From: Alphaproteobacteria bacterium
GTDB lineage: Bacteria; Pseudomonadota; Alphaproteobacteria; Caulobacterales; Parvularculaceae
Length of the DNA stretch: 64,000 bases
Direction: 5' to 3'
Assembly: GCA_016125455.1 (NCBI GenBank)
Contig: WGLS01000005.1
Coordinates: 124,001-188,000, forward strand
Shown: positions 7,955 through 16,502 of the stretch, piece by piece
Layout: every line of letters starts with the position of its first letter
Position numbering within the stretch: the stretch's first letter is position 1
Notes under the pieces: model-generated
What the model was told of the DNA's origin: nothing
The model's database searches: none
The model's input: the letters and a program-made list of their open reading frames with translations, nothing else
Translations under genes and position numbers: made by a program

Positions 7955-9004
7955 TCAACCGAGAAACGTGACGGAATAGCGATAGGCCGCGCCGCTGCGG
8001 TTCTCGATCACCAGCTTGCCGGCCTGCGCCGAAACGGTCGTTGACCCGTCGGTCCCGGTCGCGCCGGATAGGGGCGCAGTGCTGACCTCGAAATTTGCGT
8101 GGCCGAACGCCTTCATCGCAAAGATCGATCCGCCCGTGTCGAAGAAGATCGCGCCGGCCTGGGTCAGGTTGGGGAACCCGTTGTCGCGTCCGGCCGGACC
8201 GGTCGCGTAAATGACCGCAAGTCCGCCGGGCGCAGGGGTGGGGACATCGACGGTGGAATCATCGGCCGTCAGCGCCGTCACGACGCTGAGGAACGCGTTC
8301 GCCTTCGCGTCGCCGCCGACGGCAAGGGCGGCGTCATCGTCGGCGTCCGCGCCGGCAAGCCCCACATGGCCGCTCTCGCCGTCGGCCTTCAGCGCGGTTG
8401 CGAACGCAGCGCCGTCGGCCGAGACCTTGAGCGCGAAGTCGTCGTCCCCGAGGAGGCCGATGATCGCCCGTGACGAAAAGTCCGTCTGCAGCACGATGCG
8501 CGCATCGTCGCCCGCGGCTTCCTTGTTCAGGGTAAGGCTGACCGTATCTGTTTCCCGGTTGAACAGCACGGACGGGCTCTCGACCGTCAGCCTGTTGATC
8601 GCATCGGCGCTGGCGTTGACGCCGACCCGGTCGAAATCGCCGCTTGCGAGCCCCGCGCCGAAGCCGACTTCCAAGCCCCGCCAGGCCCCATCGCTCCAGA
8701 CGACAAGCGCCTCTTCATCGACGAGCCAGGCGACCCAGCCGGGCTGGGGCGTTCGCTTCATCCAGGCGCCGTCGGTAAAAACGAACAACGCGTTCTCGCC
8801 CCCGGCCCAGTCGCCAGCGGCGCCGGCCGGCGCGATGTAGGCGTCGCCGTTCGCGGGCGAGGCGGGCGGCGTCCCGAGGTCGCGGTCGATGACGGAAATC
8901 TGGGCGACGGCGTCGATAAGCCGGAGCGCCTCGTTGACGGTGACGTGCTTCTGCGCCTGTTGGGGCGCGAGGTAGGGCAGGGAAAGCTTTGGGGTCGTCG
9001 CCAT
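7955..9004 (-). CDS. DUF2793 domain protein (phage/GTA tail-associated type)
   Basis: 349 residues. The N-terminal ~110 residues show the DUF2793 signature: LSLPYLAPQQAQKHVTVNEAL, then NGDAYIAPAGAAGDWAG and repeated W/G blocks such as GGENALFVFTDGAW and LVVWSDGAWRGLE. DUF2793 proteins occur in alphaproteobacterial prophages and gene-transfer-agent-like clusters, usually as tail or host-contact components. The C-terminal two thirds is Ala/Asp/Gly-rich and beta-like, with no family I can name. No other phage gene is nearby, so this is an orphan. The ATG at 9004 is preceded by CTGGAGG on its strand. A structural or adhesive role is possible but unproven. Confidence 0.82.
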   Translation of the reverse strand: MATTPKLSLPYLAPQQAQKHVTVNEALRLIDAVAQISVIDRDLGTPPASPANGDAYIAPAGAAGDWAGGENALFVFTDGAWMKRTPQPGWVAWLVDEEALVVWSDGAWRGLEVGFGAGLASGDFDRVGVNASADAINRLTVESPSVLFNRETDTVSLTLNKEAAGDDARIVLQTDFSSRAIIGLLGDDDFALKVSADGAAFATALKADGESGHVGLAGADADDDAALAVGGDAKANAFLSVVTALTADDSTVDVPTPAPGGLAVIYATGPAGRDNGFPNLTQAGAIFFDTGGSIFAMKAFGHANFEVSTAPLSGATGTDGSTTVSAQAGKLVIENRSGAAYRYSVTFLG

Positions 9005-9233
9005 GGCTCTTCGGGCCTCCAGTTAATGCCGGCCATTAGACGGCCGCCGGAAGCCTGTTCGATGGGCTTTCCGAAAATTGGCATTTTACCGAACGAAAAC
9101 ATGGCATTACGTGTTCGATAAGTTTTTTTCCCGCAGGCGGGCGTTGCGTGTTCCTCATGGTCCGCGCAAGGGGCCTTGCCTGACGCCCGGGCGCCGCTAA
9201 ACGGGACCGTCACTGTCCAGGGACCGATCCGCC
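9005..9233. promoter_or_regulatory. Divergent intergenic region with AT-rich core, probable promoters
   Basis: 228 bases separate the DUF2793 gene (minus) from the GT-FkbM gene (plus). The segment around 9070-9135 is clearly richer in A and T than its surroundings, with TTGGCATTTTACC and ATGGCATTACGTG as near-repeats 30-odd bases apart. No confident -35/-10 pair was found. Both genes must start transcription here, so promoter content is inferred from layout. Confidence 0.4.
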
Positions 9234-11294
9234 GTGCTCGCGCGCCGTCTTTTGCTTATCGACATGACGCCGATTGGCGGACCGGCGGCCACCGGCGCCG
9301 TCAAGGACGTCTATTTCGGGGACTGGCCGGCTGACCGGCTGTTGCACGTCATGGGCGGCGATGCAGGGATGTTGCGGATCGCCGCCGGGAAGGGCGCGCC
9401 GCGATGGCTCGTTCAGACGGAAGGGTTGGCGCAGCAGCTCGCGGCGGCCTTTCGTCCCGACCTGATCCTTTATCGGCCTGTCGCCGATCAGCCCGACCTG
9501 CATCGCTTTGCCGTCGAGGCGGCGGCGGGGACGAACGCGCCGCTCGCGACCTGGACGATGGATGACTGGATTGGCCGCCTCGCGGCCAGCGACGGCCCTG
9601 CCGCGGCCGAGGCATTCGCCGCGAGCCTTGCGCCGATGTTCGCGCGCGCGGCCGTCAACTTCGTCATTTCCGAGGGCATGGCCAAGGCCTACGGCGCCAG
9701 GTTCGGGCAGGCGTTCGAAGTCCTGCGGAACGCCGTCGACCCGTCGCCCGCCGCATCGGACCCGGCCGGGTCGCCCGGCGGCGCTTTCCGGATCCGCTAT
9801 GCGGGATCGCTGGCGCCGGAGACGACGCTGGCGTCCGTTGAGCGCGTCGCGGCAGCGGTATCCGCGATGGCGCGGACCAGCGAGCGCATCAGTCTCGAAA
9901 TCCGGACGCAGCCGCACTGGCGCGCCATGCATGGGCGGCGGTTTCGCGGGCTTGCCGGCGTCTCCATCGGCGCCGCCGACATGGACGAGGCCGGGTATCG
10001 CGCCTGGATCGCCGATGCGGACCTGCTGCTCGTGGCTTACAACTTCGACGAGGTGACGACGTCGTATCTGCGGTACTCCTTTGCGAACAAGATACCTGAG
10101 GCGCTAGCATCCGGGTCGGCGATCCTCCTGCACGGGCCGGCGTCGCTGGAGACTGTCCGGTACCTGACGGATCGCCAACTCGCCATTGCCGTCACGACGC
10201 CCGATACCGAATTGCTCAAGACGGAGATTGCAAGCGCCGTCGGCGCGCCGGACCGTCGTCGTGACCTTGCAATGCGGGCGCGCGCTCATGCCGCGGCGGC
10301 ATTCGAGCGGAGCGAAAGGCGCGCTGCGTTCATTGCGACAGTGCGCCGGGTTGCGGCGCGGCTGCCGGTTGACGCCGAGGCCGCCGCCGGCGAGCAAGTT
10401 CAGTTCGATGAATGCGCGTTCGTGTATGCGGCGATCGATGCAGGCGCCCGGCCGGGCGTGATGATCGACGTCGGCGCCCATCATGGCGGCTCGCTGAAGC
10501 GGTTCGCCGCCGCCGGCTGGACCGTTCATGCGTTCGAACCCGACCCCGCGAATCGCGAGGCCCTGTTGCGCGCAACGCAAGGTGGGCCAGGGCGAGTCAG
10601 TGTCTCGGCTTCGGCTGTGGCGGCGGAAGAAGCGGCCAGCGCGCCCTTCTTCCGGTCGGACGTGTCGACCGGGATATCCTCTCTCGGCCGCTTCCACGAA
10701 AGCCACGCCGCGGCGGGCGATGTCCCGGTCACGACATTGAACCGGCTGATCGAGGACGAGAAGCTTGATGCGATCGATTTCCTGAAGATCGACGTCGAGG
10801 GCTTTGAATGGGATGTACTTCAGGGGCTCGACTTCGATCGGGTCCGCCCGCGCGCCATTCTCGCCGAGTTCGAGGACCGCAAGACCGCCAACCGCGGCGT
10901 GACGGCGGCGCGGCTTGCAGGGTTTCTGATCGATCATGGCTATGAGGTGTGGGCGAGCGAATGGTGGCCGGTGGTGGAGTATGGCCGGACCCACAGCTGG
11001 CGTCGCCTGCGGCGTTGGCCTTGCGAAACGGCGCCTGACGGGTGGGGCAATCTCCTGGCCTTCATCAAGCCGCCATGCCCGGACGCGATTGAAGACGGCT
11101 TCAGTCTGGCTGTTGCGGGCGGCTCGTTCGGTCTCTCCGCTGAACGCGCGGTCGCCCGGTTTGGCGCGCCGCCACGCCCACGCTCGCCGCTTCGCCGCGC
11201 CATCGACGCCCTCGCGACCCGCTTTCCCGGCGCATATCGGGCTGCCAGGGCTGTGGCCGGACCGGTCCTGCGCGCAACCGGCCGCCGCTCGTGA
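9234..11294 (+). CDS. Fusion: GT4-like glycosyltransferase + FkbM methyltransferase
   Basis: 686 residues in two parts. Residues ~1-385 form a GT-B-like glycosyltransferase half: ILYRPV and VISEGMAKAYG in the first lobe, then FRIRYAGSL, ADLLLVAYN and SFANKIPEALASG in the nucleotide-sugar lobe. Residues ~405-590 form an FkbM-type methyltransferase with motif I MIDVGAHHGGSL, VHAFEPDPANREAL and the hallmark FLKIDVEGFEWDVLQ. A 90-residue tail follows. The protein probably adds a sugar and O-methylates it or a neighbouring residue. It starts the export and decoration block that runs to 21.8 kb. The GT half is divergent from textbook GT4 enzymes, so the donor is unknown. Confidence 0.82.
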   Translation: MLARRLLLIDMTPIGGPAATGAVKDVYFGDWPADRLLHVMGGDAGMLRIAAGKGAPRWLVQTEGLAQQLAAAFRPDLILYRPVADQPDLHRFAVEAAAGTNAPLATWTMDDWIGRLAASDGPAAAEAFAASLAPMFARAAVNFVISEGMAKAYGARFGQAFEVLRNAVDPSPAASDPAGSPGGAFRIRYAGSLAPETTLASVERVAAAVSAMARTSERISLEIRTQPHWRAMHGRRFRGLAGVSIGAADMDEAGYRAWIADADLLLVAYNFDEVTTSYLRYSFANKIPEALASGSAILLHGPASLETVRYLTDRQLAIAVTTPDTELLKTEIASAVGAPDRRRDLAMRARAHAAAAFERSERRAAFIATVRRVAARLPVDAEAAAGEQVQFDECAFVYAAIDAGARPGVMIDVGAHHGGSLKRFAAAGWTVHAFEPDPANREALLRATQGGPGRVSVSASAVAAEEAASAPFFRSDVSTGISSLGRFHESHAAAGDVPVTTLNRLIEDEKLDAIDFLKIDVEGFEWDVLQGLDFDRVRPRAILAEFEDRKTANRGVTAARLAGFLIDHGYEVWASEWWPVVEYGRTHSWRRLRRWPCETAPDGWGNLLAFIKPPCPDAIEDGFSLAVAGGSFGLSAERAVARFGAPPRPRSPLRRAIDALATRFPGAYRAARAVAGPVLRATGRRS

Positions 11295-11420
11295 GGGGGT
11301 CGGCCGGGGACTTGCGATGACTCCGAGCGGTGTTCTATTGACCGACGACGCCTGGGCGAGGGCAGGGCGGCATTGTCCGGGCGGCTGACAGGGACGTTAG
11401 AGAAGGTCGAGCGACGGCAC

Positions 11421-12740
11421 ATGTCCACAACGGTCAGCTACGCGCCTGTCGGCGTCTTCAGCGAAAAAATGTTCCAGTGCGGCGCATCGATCGCCGCGCT
11501 GCGGCTGACGGATCTTCTCGCCCGCGACGGCGTTGATGCATTCTACAATTTCCAGGCGAAACTGCCCGGACAGGAACCGCCCGCGGGCGCGATGCCGCAC
11601 GTCAACTTTTCCTATGTTTCAAGTTTTCTCGACAAGCGAGCGAGCGCCGATGTCGCGCGCGCCGGAGCGACGTGCAAGACGCTAGCTATGCGCCGCAAGC
11701 TTGAAATCATCGGGGAAAAAATCCGTGTCGCGATGATTGAGCAGGGCGCTCGCGTCGCCCACTTCCACAACTATTCCGGCGATCGCGAAACCATCCTGCG
11801 GATCGCGCGCCAGATGCCGTTCGTGTGGACGTTGCACGATACGTCGCCGGTAACCGGGTATCACTACCGCATGTTCGGGCTTGACGATAAGCCGCTGGAG
11901 TACCGCGCGAAGCTTCTGCCCGCGACGGAAGAGTTCTGGGAGGCGCTGAAGGGCTTGCCGTTCGCGTTCACCGCGCCGAGCAAGTGGCTGGCGGATTACG
12001 CTCGCATGTCCTGTCCGGACTTCATCCGTGTCGAGCATATTCCGAACGCGCTGCCCGAACACGCATTCTACCCGATGGAAAAAGCGCACGCGCGGGCTGT
12101 CATCGGCCTCGATCCGTCGCGAACCTACATCCTCTTTTTCGCGGGAAAAGGCGCTTGGCAGCGCAAGAATTTCGAGGTCCTCGCGCGCTCGCTCGCCGGC
12201 GAGCCGGACCTCAACGTCAACGTGGTCGTAGTTGGCGGCGTCGCGGAAAAATCGCTGATCCGCGATTCGCGGCTGCTGTTCCTTAACGGCTTCGATCCGA
12301 TTGCGGATGCGGCCAGGATAACCGCACTCTACAACGCAGCCGACGCGTTCTGCATTTCCTCGCTTGTCGATAACCTGCCGAACACGGTGCTGGAAGCGAT
12401 CCATTGCGGTCGGCCGGTGATTGGCGCGGATACCGGCGGCGTGCCGGAAATGGTCATCGACGGGCGCAATGGCTGGCTCTTCAACCCGCGTGACGTGTCG
12501 TCATTGCGATTGGCGTTGCGCCGGTTCGTCCATGCGCGCGATCGATGGGACGCATTCGGCGCAGAATCGCTGAAGGTATCCGCTGCGGATTACTCCGCGC
12601 GCAAGGCAGTGGGCGGCCTCAGAAATCTTTACACGGAACTTCACGACATGCGCCTGCGGCGGGATATCGCCGAAACGGCGCCGGCCGCGACGCGGGGCGC
12701 CGCTCCAAGCGCGCGTGGAGGATTGCTGCAAGCGGTCTGA
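11421..12740 (+). CDS. Glycosyltransferase, GT4 family
   Basis: 439 residues from ATG 11421; the ORF-track start is a TTG 48 bases earlier with no better signal. The N-terminal lobe has FSEKMFQCGASIAALRLTDLL and WTLHDTSPVTGYHYRMF, the latter close to WcaC/WcaL-like colanic acid transferases. The C-terminal lobe has ILFFAGKGAWQRKNFEVL and the GT4 donor-binding stretch SSLVDNLPNTVLEAIHCGRPVIG with its conserved glutamate. It would transfer a hexose from a nucleotide donor to the growing repeat unit at the cytoplasmic face. The 3' end is followed after 68 bases by the coiled-coil methyltransferase. Donor and acceptor are unknown. Confidence 0.88.
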   Translation: MSTTVSYAPVGVFSEKMFQCGASIAALRLTDLLARDGVDAFYNFQAKLPGQEPPAGAMPHVNFSYVSSFLDKRASADVARAGATCKTLAMRRKLEIIGEKIRVAMIEQGARVAHFHNYSGDRETILRIARQMPFVWTLHDTSPVTGYHYRMFGLDDKPLEYRAKLLPATEEFWEALKGLPFAFTAPSKWLADYARMSCPDFIRVEHIPNALPEHAFYPMEKAHARAVIGLDPSRTYILFFAGKGAWQRKNFEVLARSLAGEPDLNVNVVVVGGVAEKSLIRDSRLLFLNGFDPIADAARITALYNAADAFCISSLVDNLPNTVLEAIHCGRPVIGADTGGVPEMVIDGRNGWLFNPRDVSSLRLALRRFVHARDRWDAFGAESLKVSAADYSARKAVGGLRNLYTELHDMRLRRDIAETAPAATRGAAPSARGGLLQAV

Positions 12741-12808
12741 TCGACCAGAACCGAAGAACGGGAGGGCGGGGCGAGGGCCACGCTCCCGGAAAGAAGAGGC
12801 TAGGCGTC

Positions 12809-14029
12809 GTGTTTGACATTCTGTTAGGTCTGGTGGCGATCGGCCTGTCCACTGCGACAGCGGGCTATGCGTATTTGCGGCTGCGGCCTGCGATAAATTC
12901 GCTCCGCCCCGAGATTTCACGGGCGGGCGGCATGTTCGACGAACTGAGCCAGCTATTTGAAACGACGCTTGGCTGGCGCAATGACGAGCGCCGCCTGACG
13001 CAGTCGATGGAATGGCAGCGCCGGCTGATCGCCGAGGAAACAGCGCGGGTTGACGCGGTCGGGCGGCGGCTGTCGGAAGCTGAAGCCAGATCTGATGCGA
13101 TCAGCGCCAGGATCGACGGCGTCCGGGATGAGGTCGCCGCCGTTCGCGCAAATTTCAGCGCGCAGTGCAAGACGGCCGAGGGCGCCGCGGGCAAGGTTGC
13201 GGAAGGCCTTGCCGCGGCGACCGATCGGCTCGACGCGCTCGACGTTGCGATTGAGAAGCTTCGTCGCGATGTGGAGTTCCTGCCGGGCGCGAACCTGCAG
13301 CGGGCGCTGACGCACGCGCGCCTCCTGTCTGACGGCGCGGTCGAGACCTTGCTCCATGACGTCTGCCCGAAGCTGGCGCTCGAACTGTCCGCGCGCCACC
13401 TGCATCAGATCGCGCACCGCATCTGCTCGATCGAGGACCTCTGCCATGGCCGTCTTGCGACGTCCGTGGACGCCATGACGACGCGAATCGTCGCGGCGCT
13501 CCACCTGGTGCGCAAGCCCGATGCGCCATTCCGCATGGCCGAGATAGGAACGCTCTATGGCATCGGGGCCATTGCGATCTATGATCAGGTCAGGTTTCGG
13601 GCCCGGCAACCGCACATGACGATCATCGACCCGCTGGAGGGTTACTACGGCGCCGGCGCGATTGACTATGTCTCCACCGTGCCGGTGACCCCTGACGTGC
13701 TGGCTGCCAACCTGGCGGTATTCGCCGTGCCGGATGACGCGGTCACCGTCGTGGCGGCGCTGAGCGAATCGGATGAGGCGTTGTCGGCGACGCGGAACGA
13801 AGAATACGATCTCTTGATTATTGACGGCGACCACTCCCGCGAAGGCGTCGAACGGGACTTCGAGAACTATTTTGGCCGGGTCAGGCCGGGCGGCCTCGTG
13901 ATCGTCGATGATTATGGCGTCAAGGAATGGCCCGCCATCAAGCAGTACGCCGACCAGAAACTACTTCCGCGCGCGGATGTTCAGCACGTGTTCGACGGAC
14001 ATCGAACGCTGCTTCTTCGGAAAGTCTAG
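12809..14029 (+). CDS. Membrane-anchored coiled-coil class I methyltransferase (Methyltransf_24 type)
   Basis: 406 residues from a GTG at 12809, which follows AGAAGAGG by about ten bases; the longer ORF from 12545 overlaps the previous gene. An N-terminal transmembrane helix (VFDILLGLVAIGLSTATAGY) is followed by ~100 residues of predicted coiled coil. A methyltransferase domain follows with MAEIGTLYGIGAIAIYDQV, MTIIDPLEGYYG and YDLLIIDGDHSREGVERDF, the Methyltransf_24 signature. The coiled coil may work as a ruler or oligomerisation rod, as in chain-terminating methyltransferases such as WbdD, where polymer length is set by a coiled coil. That parallel is inference. It precedes the ABC exporter genes, which fits a chain-terminator role. 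Confidence 0.78.
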   Translation: MFDILLGLVAIGLSTATAGYAYLRLRPAINSLRPEISRAGGMFDELSQLFETTLGWRNDERRLTQSMEWQRRLIAEETARVDAVGRRLSEAEARSDAISARIDGVRDEVAAVRANFSAQCKTAEGAAGKVAEGLAAATDRLDALDVAIEKLRRDVEFLPGANLQRALTHARLLSDGAVETLLHDVCPKLALELSARHLHQIAHRICSIEDLCHGRLATSVDAMTTRIVAALHLVRKPDAPFRMAEIGTLYGIGAIAIYDQVRFRARQPHMTIIDPLEGYYGAGAIDYVSTVPVTPDVLAANLAVFAVPDDAVTVVAALSESDEALSATRNEEYDLLIIDGDHSREGVERDFENYFGRVRPGGLVIVDDYGVKEWPAIKQYADQKLLPRADVQHVFDGHRTLLLRKV

Positions 14030-14060
14030 CGCCAACTCCCGCCAACAGGAGCCCCGGATC

Positions 14061-14933
14061 ATGAGCCCTCTCGCGTTCGCGCGCGCCTATTGGCGCCACA
14101 GCCGAGACCGGAGGCCCGACAGTCATGTCGCGCCCTATCGTCAGTTCTGGGATCCGTCCGAGGATGAGAAAATAAAGCTGGCGTTCCGCTACAAGATGGC
14201 GGGAGACGGGTTCGCGACGACGGAAAATGAAAAGCGGATCCTGTCATGGCGGGACGTCTACAAGGGCGAAAGGGCGTTTCTCATCGGCAACGGGCCGAGT
14301 CTCAACAAGCTCGACATGAAGAAACTTGCGAGCGAGCGCACGATCGGGGTGAATTCGATCTATCTGAATTTCGACAATATGGGCTTCCTGCCGAATCACT
14401 ACGTCATTGAGGATCGCTTCGTCGCCGAGGACCGCGCCGATGAGGTCAACGCGATGCGCGGGCCGGTCAAGTGGTTCGGGAACTATCTCAACTACTGCCT
14501 TAAGGGCGACGACGTGAACTGGATCAACGTCCGCATGCGGTACGACGAGCACGAGAATTTCCCGTTCTTCTCCACGAATTTCGCCCGGCAGGCGTGGACC
14601 GGCGGCTCCGTTACCTATGTATGCATGCAGCTCGCGTACTGGCTCGGCGTGAAGACGCTTTACCTGATCGGCTTCGACCATCACTACGTGATCCCCGACG
14701 ACGCCGAAGTCGAAGGGCTCGATATCACGTCGCAATCGGACGATCCGAACCATTTTCACCCGGACTATTTCGGCAAGGGCTATCGTTGGCATGACCCGAA
14801 GGTCGATCGCATGGAGCTCGGCTATCGCAAGGCCGGGCGATTCTTTGAGATGGACGGCCGCAAGATCTACAACGCGACCGCTGGCGGCAAGCTCGAATGC
14901 TTTGAACGGGTCGACTATGATTCGCTGTTCTAG
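14061..14933 (+). CDS. DUF115 / MptE-like protein (first copy)
   Basis: 290 residues from ATG 14061, preceded by AGGAG at 11 bases. Residues 73-86 read FLIGNGPSLNKLDM, followed by GVNSIY and later LAYWLGVKTLYLIGFDHHY. These are hallmarks of the DUF115 family, related to 6-hydroxymethylpterin diphosphokinase MptE and to motility-associated (Maf) sugar transferases. The NGPSL loop is expected to bind a nucleotide. In surface-glycan loci these proteins are suspected sugar or phosphosugar transferases, without a settled reaction. A second relative lies at 21847 on the other strand, and the two flank the MBOAT and ABC-exporter genes. Family confident, function open. Confidence 0.8.
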   Translation: MSPLAFARAYWRHSRDRRPDSHVAPYRQFWDPSEDEKIKLAFRYKMAGDGFATTENEKRILSWRDVYKGERAFLIGNGPSLNKLDMKKLASERTIGVNSIYLNFDNMGFLPNHYVIEDRFVAEDRADEVNAMRGPVKWFGNYLNYCLKGDDVNWINVRMRYDEHENFPFFSTNFARQAWTGGSVTYVCMQLAYWLGVKTLYLIGFDHHYVIPDDAEVEGLDITSQSDDPNHFHPDYFGKGYRWHDPKVDRMELGYRKAGRFFEMDGRKIYNATAGGKLECFERVDYDSLF

Positions 14934-14987
14934 TGGCGGGTCGTCAGGGCGCGCCGGAGCGGACGCAACGGTCTGGTGACGCGCTAG

Positions 14988-16484
14988 ATGGTCTTTTCCT
15001 CGCTCGAATTCATCTTCCTGTTCCTGCCGGCGACCTATGCCGGGCTCCTGGCGCTGACCCATTTCGGGCGCGCCCGCGCCGCGATCGTCTGGCTGATCGT
15101 TGCGTCGCTGTTTTTCTACGGCTACTGGGAGCCGAAATACCTGATCCTGATTTCAGTATCCATCCTGACCAATTTTGCGCTGGGTCCGATGATCGACCCT
15201 TCATCAGGCCGGACGGATCGCGCCCGACGGGGCTTTCTTATCGCGGCGATCGCCTTCAATCTCGGCCTCCTTGCTTACTTCAAGTACCTGAATTTCTTCG
15301 TCGACACTGTGAACGCCGTGGCGGGCGCGGAGTACTCAATTGCGCGGATCATCCTGCCGATCGGCATCTCGTTTTTTTCCTTTCAGCAGATTTCCTACCA
15401 GGTCGATAGGTACAAGGGCCTCGTCGACGACCGCAGCTTTCTCAATTATGTGCTGTTCGTCATATATTTCCCGCAACTGATCGCCGGGCCGATCGTTCAC
15501 CACAAGGAAATGCTCGGCCAGTTCGACGAGGGACGCGGGTTCCGGCTTTCGCTGGAAAACCTCTGCTATGGCGGCGCGTACTTTCTGATAGGGCTCGCCA
15601 AGAAGACCCTGATCGCCGATCCGCTCGCCGTGCACGCAAATGCGGTCTTCGCCGCCAGCGAGAAAGGTGGGACGCTGACTTTTGCCGACGCATGGGTCGG
15701 AGCGCTCGCCTACACCGGGCAGATTTATTTCGATTTCGCCGGTTATTCGGCGATGGCGATCGGCCTGGCGGCGATGATTGGCGTCAAGCTGCCGCTCAAT
15801 TTCAATTCACCATACAAATCATTGAGCATCCAGGAATTCTGGCGTCGCTGGCACATCACGCTGTCGCGCTTTCTGCGCGACTACCTGTACATTCCCCTCG
15901 GCGGAAACCGCCATGGCGAACAGCGGCGACTGGTCAACCTGATGCTCACCATGCTGATCGGCGGCCTGTGGCATGGCGCGGCATGGACGTTCGTTGTGTG
16001 GGGCGGCCTCCATGGCCTCTACCTCGTCGTGAACCGCGCGTTTGACGTGGCCGCGGCGCGTCTTGCGCCGGGCGCCATGGATGCGCCGGCGGCGAAGGTC
16101 GCCAGCTGGTGCATTACGTTTCTCGCGGTGGTCTATGCCTGGGTATTCTTCCGGGCGACGAGTTTCGATTCCGCGTTCGCGATGGTGCGGGCCATGAGCG
16201 ATCCCGGCGCGGGGACGCAGGCTGGGGCTTGGACCCTGAGCGTCGTCCGGCTGACGAACGCCGACGCCGCGCTCTTTGCGATCGCCGCATTCTTCGCAGC
16301 GGTCGCGCCGAATGCGGCGCAGCTGATGAATTTCCGGCCGGGTAACACGCCTGTCGACGCGCCGGCGCCGCTCTGGCCGACTTGGCGGCCGAACGTGGCG
16401 TGGGGCGTGGCCATCGGCGTTCTCGGATTCTTTGCTATTCTCGCCACGCAAAAGAACAATGAGTTCATCTACTTCCAGTTCTAG
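14988..16484 (+). CDS. MBOAT-family O-acyltransferase (AlgI-like)
   Basis: 498 residues with 10-12 membrane segments, as expected for AlgI/DltB-type enzymes. Recognisable stretches are SLEFIFLFLPATYAGL at the N-terminus, SFFSFQQISYQVD, YFPQLIAGPIVH, FWRRWHITLSRFLRDYLYIPLGGN and the catalytic-histidine region IGGLWHGAAWTFVVWGGLHG. These enzymes move an acyl group, usually acetyl, across the membrane for O-acylation of an exported polysaccharide. The next gene, 19 bases downstream, encodes an SGNH-like membrane-anchored protein, the usual extracytoplasmic partner. The stop of the preceding DUF115 gene is 55 bases away. Confidence 0.93.
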   Translation: MVFSSLEFIFLFLPATYAGLLALTHFGRARAAIVWLIVASLFFYGYWEPKYLILISVSILTNFALGPMIDPSSGRTDRARRGFLIAAIAFNLGLLAYFKYLNFFVDTVNAVAGAEYSIARIILPIGISFFSFQQISYQVDRYKGLVDDRSFLNYVLFVIYFPQLIAGPIVHHKEMLGQFDEGRGFRLSLENLCYGGAYFLIGLAKKTLIADPLAVHANAVFAASEKGGTLTFADAWVGALAYTGQIYFDFAGYSAMAIGLAAMIGVKLPLNFNSPYKSLSIQEFWRRWHITLSRFLRDYLYIPLGGNRHGEQRRLVNLMLTMLIGGLWHGAAWTFVVWGGLHGLYLVVNRAFDVAAARLAPGAMDAPAAKVASWCITFLAVVYAWVFFRATSFDSAFAMVRAMSDPGAGTQAGAWTLSVVRLTNADAALFAIAAFFAAVAPNAAQLMNFRPGNTPVDAPAPLWPTWRPNVAWGVAIGVLGFFAILATQKNNEFIYFQF

Positions 16485-16502
16485 CGCGGGAATCGCAACT
16501 TC

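Noticed and set aside
9116-9160. T-run next to CCCGC/GCGGG, possible terminator
   Set aside because: On the plus strand the T run precedes the hairpin, and on the minus strand the hairpin is followed by A residues, so neither orientation gives a stem followed by U residues.
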